14,634 bases of DNA from Vairimorpha apis BRL 01. Its lineage: Eukaryota > Microsporidia > Nosematidae. The position numbers were made by a program, and so were the translations under genes. Location: positions 1 through 14,634 of the forward strand of contig KE647222.1 of NCBI GenBank assembly GCA_000447185.1, written 5' to 3'. Shown piece after piece: positions 8,231-14,634 of this stretch (position 1 is the stretch's first letter; every line of letters starts with the position of its first letter). The notes beneath the pieces are model-generated. The model was not told where the DNA came from, did no database searches, and saw nothing but the letters and a program-made list of their open reading frames with translations.

Positions 8231-10908
8231 AAATTATTTTTAAAAATATATTTATAACTTTTTTTAAAAATTCTATTAATAGTACAAAGTTAATCAAAAT
8301 ATGTTATCATGTTAAGATATAATCTCTAAATACCATCAAAATACAGAAAGGCGCTATAAATTTCAAATCAAATCGAAGCATACATTCAATCAATGAATTT
8401 TAAGAAAACTCTAAAAGTGTTCATTGAATACAGATAAAAGCCTCTTTATATTAACGAAAATTTGAGAAAAAAAATTCATTTTAAGTAAACTAGTTTGATA
8501 CGAAAACTACAATAAAATGAAATTAACCTTTAAACAAAAAAATAAATATCCATTAAAATATTATGTTGTTTTTTTTGTTCCATACTATTTTATTGTAAAA
8601 AATAATGTAATCATATTAAAAAATATCTTTTTTATAAATAAAGTTTTAGATTATATTTTTTTATTAAAAATTATATATTTATAATATCATACATAGTAAA
8701 TTTTATTAAATAATATTATTATAAATATATGATTAATAATATTTTATTTAATTTTGTATCTAGAAATTATATAATATGTTTTTTTATTCAATATTTTATC
8801 ATGTAAATTTATTATTCTAGTGTAAAAATAAATTTTAGGTTGTATGCAAATATTCAAATAATAATTAATACTAAAATAAATTTTTAAATTATGTAATGTT
8901 AAAATATAAATAATATACATAAGTATATCGTAAATTTGAAATGAATTAATTTATAAATATAATAATTTAATTTTTAAACATATTTAAAAAGATCAGTTTT
9001 TTATGTTTTTTGAAATTTTCAATATTTTGTTTTATCAAAAAAATTTTAAGTAAAGATTTTAGATATAAAAATAGATACTTATGATATTTTGATAAAAAAT
9101 ACCAAATTTTATATATATATTAAAATTTATTTTTTTAAACTAAATAATTATTAGCATATATTTTCATTAAAAAAATAGTATTGAAATTGTGACAGTAAAA
9201 ATCATTACATATTTTTTTGAATTTTTTAAAAAAAAAACATCAAATTTATTTATTGTATTGTTAATAAAATAATATAACATTTAAACATTTTACATTTTTA
9301 AAAAAAAATTAGTAGATAAATTTTGTTTTTTTTAGAAATTGATAAAAACATAAACAATAAAATAACATGTTTAATTTTTTAAGATATATAAAAACCACAC
9401 AATTTTTAAAATTTTAAATTTTTTAAAAAAATCGATGTAACATATTAAACTATTGTATAAATACTTTTTTTGTTAATAAATTATATTGTAAACATAATGT
9501 TAAGCACATTTTAAATTATTTAATTAAGTATTAATATAATTTAAATAGAATGAATATTAAATTTTTTTGTAAATAACCAATTTATATTATTTTACCAATA
9601 AATTTTTGTTTAATAATTTATTATTTCTTGTTTATAAAAAATATTAAAATATAATAAACTCAAATACTATTCATCAGAAATTAAATTTTAATGTTTAACA
9701 AAAATAAAAATACAACTTTTTAATATTAAATTAGAAAATATCAAACTTTACTTATTTGTACAATAACTTTTAAATTAAAATAAACTAAGATTATCTATTT
9801 ATGAATTTTTAATAATTACAATATTCAAAATATGCATTTTGTTTATTTTTATTGTATTTTATAATATATATTAAACAAAGTATATATAATTATAAGATTA
9901 TATTAAATAGTTTAATATGTTATACTAATCCTTTTTAATTATTTTTATTTTATTTTTCACTTCAGCTAGGGTACTCATAAAAGTCTCATAATAATTGGAT
10001 ACTGTGAGATTAATTACAAGAATAATTTATTTAAAGATTATACATATATTATAAATATAATATCTTAAAAAATATCAGAGTGATATTTGAATTTAAAATT
10101 AAATTTAATATAAGATATTGCAATTCTTTTTGAACTAAATTAATAATTTATAATTTTTATGATTATATAGGTTAATTTTTTCTATTTGCATAAAATTTTT
10201 TATACCTTTACAAAATCTTTTATTATTTCGATATAAATATAATTTAATTTGAAAATTATTTTAAAAATCCAAAAGTGTTTTATTTTTTAATATGCCTTAA
10301 AATTTTTAAATTTATAACATTTTTTACTACATAAAAAAAATATTTTTAACATAATTTAAAATGTTGTTTTTATTAAAAAACAATGGTTTTTACTTCATTT
10401 TAATATTTTTTTGAGCTTAAATTTTTATATAAAAATTTATTTTTAATACAAAAGAAAAATAATTTATGCAATTTAAAGTGAAAAGTTGATTTTTTGATAT
10501 GTGTATATTTGATAGGTTATAATTAAATTTTATAATTTTGATCTTTTATGCACAAAAATATAAAAAAATAGATAATTTAAAAAAATTTAAATTTATAAAA
10601 TAAAAATAATTTATTACGATTAATAGTAAAAAAATAAAGCATCATTTGAAGTTTTAAAATAGTAATATTTTTCAAATATAATTTCTGTTATATTTAAAAT
10701 TTGTATAAAAATATTTTTTATAAATTTATAATATATTGTTTGATTAAATTAAAGCTTAAAATTTGATAAATAATTTTTTACTTTTTGTTTTTTAAAAAAC
10801 TAAAATAAAAACTAAAAAAGTGTCAATAATTTAATTTAATTTAATTTTTGATTTTAAATATCAACAAAAGAAATAAAAATATACTTTTATACTGTAAACC
10901 CTAGAAAC
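8231..10908. other. Gene desert of about 2.7 kb
   Basis: Nearly pure A/T with stops in all frames and no ORF of 60 codons. Two small patches stand out. About 8320-8460 has richer composition and weak similarity to 3993-4055. About 9955-10022 has one minus-strand frame reading a plausible but very short peptide (ending MSTLAEVKNKIKIIKKD). No tRNA, rRNA or spliceosomal RNA signature was recognised. Confidence 0.5.
10899..10901 (+). promoter_or_regulatory. CCC motif before the transporter start
   Basis: AAACCCTAG lies with its CCC seven bases before ATG 10909, matching the start-proximal motif of the other genes. Confidence 0.55.
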
Positions 10909-11778
10909 ATGTTTTTATTTTTATTCATGTATTCTATATTTTGCATATCTCTTGATACTATATTAATTTGTCTGTCAAGAACGTTATTTAAAAATACTAA
11001 AGCAGGAATGTCGATTTACTTATTTTCCAATATCAGTAACTTAATTATTGCATATTTTCTAACACCAAAAAAAAAATATTTTAATAAGTATATTTTGTTA
11101 ATAACTGGAGGATTTAATTTTTCTACAATTTGTTACTTTTTGTCTATTTATATGAACATGTCTTCAGTTAAATTTAATAATTATTATTCAATCAAAATTT
11201 TATTGGTTAGTATTTTGTCTATGATATTTTTAAAAGCAAAATATGGACCATTACAATATTTAGGAAAAATACTTATTGGTCTTGGAATTTTATTGCAATT
11301 TAACTCAGATAAAGATTTATATTTTAATTTTTCAATATTAACAGCAATTTTATCTGGAACTTTTAACGCATTATCTACAGTTTTGTTTGAATATAAAGTG
11401 AAAGATACATTAATTTCTATGTATGAATATATATTTACTTTTAATGTTTTATATTTACCTTTTAATATTATATTTGCAAGTATAGAATGTTATTTTTACG
11501 AATCGTATAAAATATTTTTTAAATGGTTTTTTTACATATTAATAATTTTAAATGTAATATCATTACAGTTATCTGTTTTTTTATCTTTAAAAGTAGATTC
11601 TTTCGAAAGAACAATTATTTCAGTTTTGTGTAATATGATGGCAGGTATGTTCTCTGATGTTTTTTTAGATTTAAAATTTGACATTAAAACATTCTTAAGT
11701 CTCATTTTTATAACAGTTGGTACAATTTTATATATAACATATAAAAAAATAAATAATGAGAATAAAGACAAAATTTAA
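10909..11778 (+). CDS. Nucleotide-sugar-transporter-like (SLC35/DMT) membrane protein
   Basis: A 289-residue polytopic membrane protein with about ten hydrophobic helices, at roughly residues 3-23, 34-51, 61-81, 94-109, 117-131, 141-160, 172-193, 205-226, 233-251 and 262-278. It ends in a short Lys/Asn-rich tail. That is the drug/metabolite-transporter topology. Residues 148-166 (LSGTFNALSTVLFEYKVKD) then LISMYEYIF resemble the conserved nucleotide-sugar transporter segment in which a Gly-rich helix is followed by FE, K and SLWxRN. PLQYLGKILIGLGILLQF at 114-131 fits the helix 4/5 region. The family exchanges nucleotide sugars for nucleotide monophosphates across Golgi or ER membranes. The substrate cannot be inferred, and other DMT families remain possible. 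The frame is intact and the start is supported by CCC upstream. It is isolated on both sides by A/T-rich spacers. Confidence 0.62.
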   Translation: MFLFLFMYSIFCISLDTILICLSRTLFKNTKAGMSIYLFSNISNLIIAYFLTPKKKYFNKYILLITGGFNFSTICYFLSIYMNMSSVKFNNYYSIKILLVSILSMIFLKAKYGPLQYLGKILIGLGILLQFNSDKDLYFNFSILTAILSGTFNALSTVLFEYKVKDTLISMYEYIFTFNVLYLPFNIIFASIECYFYESYKIFFKWFFYILIILNVISLQLSVFLSLKVDSFERTIISVLCNMMAGMFSDVFLDLKFDIKTFLSLIFITVGTILYITYKKINNENKDKI

Positions 11779-12617
11779 AATAAAATTTATAAAATAAATG
11801 TGTTTTCTAATTAATTTTTATTAATAATTATTGATATATATAAAAGAAAATTAGAATAAAGTTTTAAAATTTACAAAAACAAAAATTATATTTAAATAAA
11901 TTATATTTTTTTAAAGTAGATTCTATTTTGTTTTAGAAAATTTTTACAAAAACTAAAACATTTTCTTAATAAATACAAGTTTAATATATCAATAATTAAA
12001 ATTATAAAATACTAATATTTAATAAAATTTAAGTCTTTTTTAACATTTTTATGACATGAAATTATAGAAAATAAAATAAAAAATTTTATATAATTTAAAT
12101 ATTTATTTTAATTATGATGTAATATAAATTAACCATAAAAATTTATGTATTTTTTATTGTATAATATATGTATTATGCAATTATTTTTACATTAGATTTA
12201 TTACGTTATTAATTTAATGAATTTAATTATAGAAAATGAAAAAATAAAAAAGTTTTATAAAAATTTTATAATTTAATTTTTACAATTTTTGAATAAAACT
12301 AATATATTAAAATACAAAGTATGTTAATAATATTATTTATAAAATTCGCAATTACCAATTTATTTTATTATGTTAATTTAATTTTTCATTAAAATATTAT
12401 AAAGTTATAATGAATATTACATGAATTTCAATTTTATACTTTATAAAAAGTTTCTAAATAATTTGTATTATCTTAAAAAACACAAAACTTTTTAATATAT
12501 ATCTTCATATACAAATCTTTTTAATCTATTTATTATTTAGCTAAAATAAAAGTTTAAAATTTTAACATATTTTTATTAGTATGAATTAAAGTTATTTATA
12601 AAATTTAAAATTTTCTA
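11779..12617. other. Gene-free A/T-rich spacer
   Basis: About 840 bases with no supported ORF, RNA gene or clear repeat in either strand. Confidence 0.5.
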
Positions 12618-12620
12618 CCC
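12618..12620 (+). promoter_or_regulatory. CCC motif before a 35-codon ORF
   Basis: TACCCTATTT directly precedes ATG 12626, the same arrangement as at the confident genes. This is the main reason to take the small ORF seriously. Confidence 0.45.
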
Positions 12621-12625
12621 TATTT

Positions 12626-12733
12626 ATGAACGATATTGAAATTAACAAAATATATAAAGAAATATTAAGAGATTTGGATCAATTAATAAATTTAGGTGAT
12701 GATATAATTAATTTTGATCTTAATTTTAATTAG
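12626..12733 (+). CDS. 35-residue small protein, possibly Dad1-like (DASH complex)
   Basis: An intact short frame with CCC five bases upstream. The peptide begins MNDIEINKIYKEILRDLDQL and is an acidic, amphipathic helix throughout. Its second half (LRDLDQLINLGDDIINFDLNF) loosely follows the conserved Dad1 pattern LNxxLExxxxVGxEFxxVxxLWxxF. Dad1 is a tiny subunit of the kinetochore DASH/Dam1 ring that couples chromosomes to microtubules. The tryptophan of the pattern is missing and the match is short, so the function is a guess. The ORF overlaps the tail of the convergent gene by four bases (12730-12733). It is not a shadow of that gene, because nearly all of it lies outside. Confidence 0.4.
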   Translation: MNDIEINKIYKEILRDLDQLINLGDDIINFDLNFN

Positions 12734-13581
12734 AGATTACTTATAAATTCTAATAATTCATTTTTTAACTTATTTTTATTTTCGCTTTTTTCTATTGCAT
12801 TTTGTATCCTATAAAATAATTCTTTATCTTCAATAAATAAGTTAACAGTATTATATTCACTATTAACTGTAAATTCTTTATTTATAAACTTATTAAAATA
12901 TTCGAGAAATAATTCGTTTTGTGGTAAAACTTTTAAAATGTTGTCCTCTGATTTGCAATATTTGGCATAAAAACAAAATGATTCAAATAAATAAAAAGTA
13001 TTTAAATTATTTTGAAGATCTATTTCAGATATATAATAATTTATGTCATATTGTACAAAACATATCAATACTAAATATTTGTTTGTGTTACAAAATTTTG
13101 CATTTTGTATTTTTTTTAATAAATGTAAATTACTTTCTACAGAAAATTTTTTGTTTTTTTGTATATGAAAAATATTTGAATTAAGCGAGACACAAAAAAT
13201 TGATAAAATAAAACTATCAAAAAAATCATTTATATTTAAATAATTTGAAACAAGTTCAAAGACTATAAGATGATTTAAATAATTTATAGGCCTATTTTTT
13301 AGATAGTACAAAATAATCATAAATTTAAGTTTAAATTCTTCACTACATTTATTTTTTCTTGATTTTTTTAATAAATTTAAAATTTTAGAATCAATTCCTT
13401 GATTTGGTATTTTATTTGGTGTGACTGAATATATCAAAATTTTAGACCAATCTTCTTTTATTTCGTAAAGTGGATTCAATTTTTGCATTAAAAATGATAA
13501 ATGGTTAACTAATGTGTGAAATATAATAGGATGATTATATGATTTTTTTATAAGTAAAAATGTTTTTTGAATTTTATTCAT
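12730..13581 (-). CDS. Unrecognised 283-residue protein
   Basis: An unbroken frame starting at ATG 13581 with ACCC seven bases upstream on the minus strand (GGG at 13586-13588), which supports both the gene and its start. The product is rich in Asn, Lys, Leu, Ile and Phe and looks mostly helical, with no signal peptide, clear membrane span, zinc-binding cysteine pattern or repeat. Features such as SYNHPIIFHTLVNHLSFLMQ near the N-terminus and DKELFYRIQNAIEKSENKNK near the C-terminus did not bring any family to mind. It could be a fast-evolving component of a conserved complex. It overlaps the 35-codon ORF at its 3' end and is divergent from BUB3 with about 154 bases between the starts. Confidence 0.7.
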   Translation of the reverse strand: MNKIQKTFLLIKKSYNHPIIFHTLVNHLSFLMQKLNPLYEIKEDWSKILIYSVTPNKIPNQGIDSKILNLLKKSRKNKCSEEFKLKFMIILYYLKNRPINYLNHLIVFELVSNYLNINDFFDSFILSIFCVSLNSNIFHIQKNKKFSVESNLHLLKKIQNAKFCNTNKYLVLICFVQYDINYYISEIDLQNNLNTFYLFESFCFYAKYCKSEDNILKVLPQNELFLEYFNKFINKEFTVNSEYNTVNLFIEDKELFYRIQNAIEKSENKNKLKNELLEFISNL

Positions 13582-13585
13582 AAAT

Positions 13586-13588
13586 GGG
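13586..13588 (-). promoter_or_regulatory. CCC motif before the 283-residue gene
   Basis: On the minus strand TACCCATTT precedes the ATG at 13581, with the CCC four bases before it. Placement and context match the other start motifs. Confidence 0.5.
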
Positions 13589-13730
13589 TATAATTTTTGA
13601 TTTTATAATAATTTAAGCATTTTTTAATTTTTATTATGTTAAAGTAAAATTTTTTATATAATTTTTTATAAAAATACACATTTGCATACATTTTGAAATT
13701 ATTTATATAGATATTAATTGTTATTTTTAA

Positions 13731-13733
13731 CCC
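13731..13733 (+). promoter_or_regulatory. CCC motif deciding the BUB3 start
   Basis: TTTAACCCAG ends directly before ATG 13736. It selects this ATG over the in-frame ATG at 13718, which lies upstream of the motif. Confidence 0.6.
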
Positions 13734-13735
13734 AG

Positions 13736-14574
13736 ATGTACAAATTAGAAATTTTACCTTCTGATACAATTACAGATATAAAAATATATAATAATCTTAT
13801 TTACATATCATCTTTTGATTCGAATATATATATATACGATATTTGGTCAAAAAAACTTATCAATAAAATTCAAAATGATTCTTCAATATTAAAAATGCTT
13901 TTTAATAAATATATAATTTACTCGGATGCACAAGGATTTATTACTTCAATGGTTTGAAAAAAATAAATGTAAATATTGAAGGATTATATGTTTTAGAACA
14001 GTATAAAAATATGTTTATTATTGGCGGCTTTTCAAAGGTAATTTTATTGTATGATAATGGAATTTTTGAGGTTTTAATAAATCAAAAAGTATATGGATCA
14101 TGTTTATTTGAAGATACTCTTGCATTGAACTTTGGTAAGAAAGTCGGATTAGTCGATCTTCGATGTCAAAAATTTATTAAATGGTTTAAAAACAAATATT
14201 TTATTAGATCAATATTTTTAAATAAAAATAAATTGTATATAGGAGATATAAATGGAAGAATACATATTTATTACATAAATATTGTTCAAGATTATATAAT
14301 TAACGCACACATTGCAATTAAAAATGATATTAAGAAGGTTTATCCTGTAAATAATATAATATGTGATATTGATATTTATAGTTGTGGAAGCGATGGAATT
14401 GTAAATAGATTAAAAGAAGAACCTAAATTAAGTAATAAAATTATATTTAATGGAGAGCAAAGCGTTTTGGCATTTGGAAAATTTGAAAATTTCTTAGTAG
14501 TTTGTTGTGGATATAATTATGAATTCGGAAAAGGAGATACTTCTTTCAATCCAATATATATAATAACAATTTAG
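13736..14574 (+). CDS. BUB3: Bub3 (Bub3/Rae1 WD40 family), one frameshift
   Basis: WD40 beta-propeller of the spindle assembly checkpoint, which brings Bub1 and Mad3/BubR1 to kinetochores. The first frame begins MYKLEILPSDTITDIKI, matching the Bub3 opening (L..PPxDxISxVKF), with FDSNIYIYDIWSKKL as the end of blade 1. It stops at 13955-13957. The next frame continues at once (KKINVNIEGLYVLE) through MFIIGGFSKVILLYD, VGLVDLRCQKFIKWF, LYIGDINGRIHIYYI and KKVYPVNNIICDIDIYSCGS, then DGIVN. The YPVN plus GSDG(F/I)VN pair and the ending YxYExGxxxxxPIYI are Bub3-like; Rae1 is the close alternative. One extra base near GGTTTG (13951-13956) restores a protein of about 279 residues, versus about 330-340 in other eukaryotes. 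The site is not a canonical slippery heptamer. There is no in-frame ATG near the second part, so it is unlikely to be a separate gene. Confidence 0.8.
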
Positions 14575-14634
14575 TTTTAAATTACTATATGATTATGTAA
14601 TAAATATTGTGTTTATTTATATGTATAATAATTT
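14575..14634. other. A/T-rich 3' flank at the window edge
   Basis: Sixty bases after the BUB3 stop with nothing recognisable. Confidence 0.4.

Noticed and set aside
8231..10908. CRISPR array, rRNA or spliceosomal RNA in the desert
   Set aside because: No regular repeat-spacer pattern and no recognisable conserved RNA core was found; the short A/T repeats fit composition.
11532..11771. Minus-strand ORF inside the transporter gene
   Set aside because: It is wholly antisense to an intact, family-matching membrane protein and has no start motif.
13718..13735. ATG at 13718 as the start of BUB3
   Set aside because: The CCC motif lies downstream of it and directly before ATG 13736, where the family-like sequence begins.
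13578..13769. Minus-strand 63-codon ORF between the 283-residue gene and BUB3
   Set aside because: It covers the divergent promoter region and the BUB3 start, is low-complexity Lys/Asn/Tyr/Ile, and has no start motif.
13954..14574. A separate 206-codon gene after the BUB3 break
   Set aside because: It begins at TTG with no ATG or start motif, and its content continues the Bub3 propeller without a gap.

Overview
The window looks like nuclear DNA of a microsporidian or a similarly reduced, very AT-rich eukaryote (inference). It encodes eukaryote-only proteins: gamma-tubulin, coatomer zeta, RNA polymerase III subunit RPC25, Rad7, Bub3 and a nucleotide-sugar-transporter-like protein. Most are shorter than their usual homologues and no introns were seen. 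Six candidate start codons have a CCC-containing motif 2 to 7 bases upstream, a start-proximal signal described in microsporidia. Non-coding DNA is overwhelmingly A and T.

Layout. Bases 1-1841: a long helical, HEAT-like protein, tentatively Tti1, on the + strand and broken by several one-base frameshifts. It converges with a RAD7 homologue (complement 1875-3077, two compensating frameshifts). RAD7 is divergent from RPC25 (3244-3779, one frameshift). Bases 3780-4945 hold no confident gene but contain two patches of richer base composition, one with an orphan ORF on the minus strand (4398-4694). Coatomer zeta (4946-5437) converges with gamma-tubulin (complement 5629-6930). A third compositionally richer patch (about 7690-8010, minus-strand ORF) lies just upstream of tRNA-Arg(UCU) at 8149-8221. 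A gene desert of about 2.7 kb follows, then a ten-helix transporter (10909-11778), another empty stretch, a 35-codon ORF (12626-12733), an unrecognised 283-residue minus-strand gene (12730-13581) and BUB3 (13736-14574, one frameshift).

The genes do not form a pathway. They are housekeeping genes: transcription by Pol III, nucleotide excision repair, COPI traffic, spindle nucleation and checkpoint, and sugar-nucleotide transport.

The most unusual signal is the run of one-base frame breaks, most of them in T or A homopolymers. Adding or removing one base at each rejoins recognisable protein families. Two breaks lie exactly on an in-phase T TTT TTA heptamer, the class of site used for -1 ribosomal frameshifting. 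Assembly or sequencing error in homopolymers is the simplest explanation. Slippage during translation or transcription, or real gene decay, cannot be excluded from the sequence alone.
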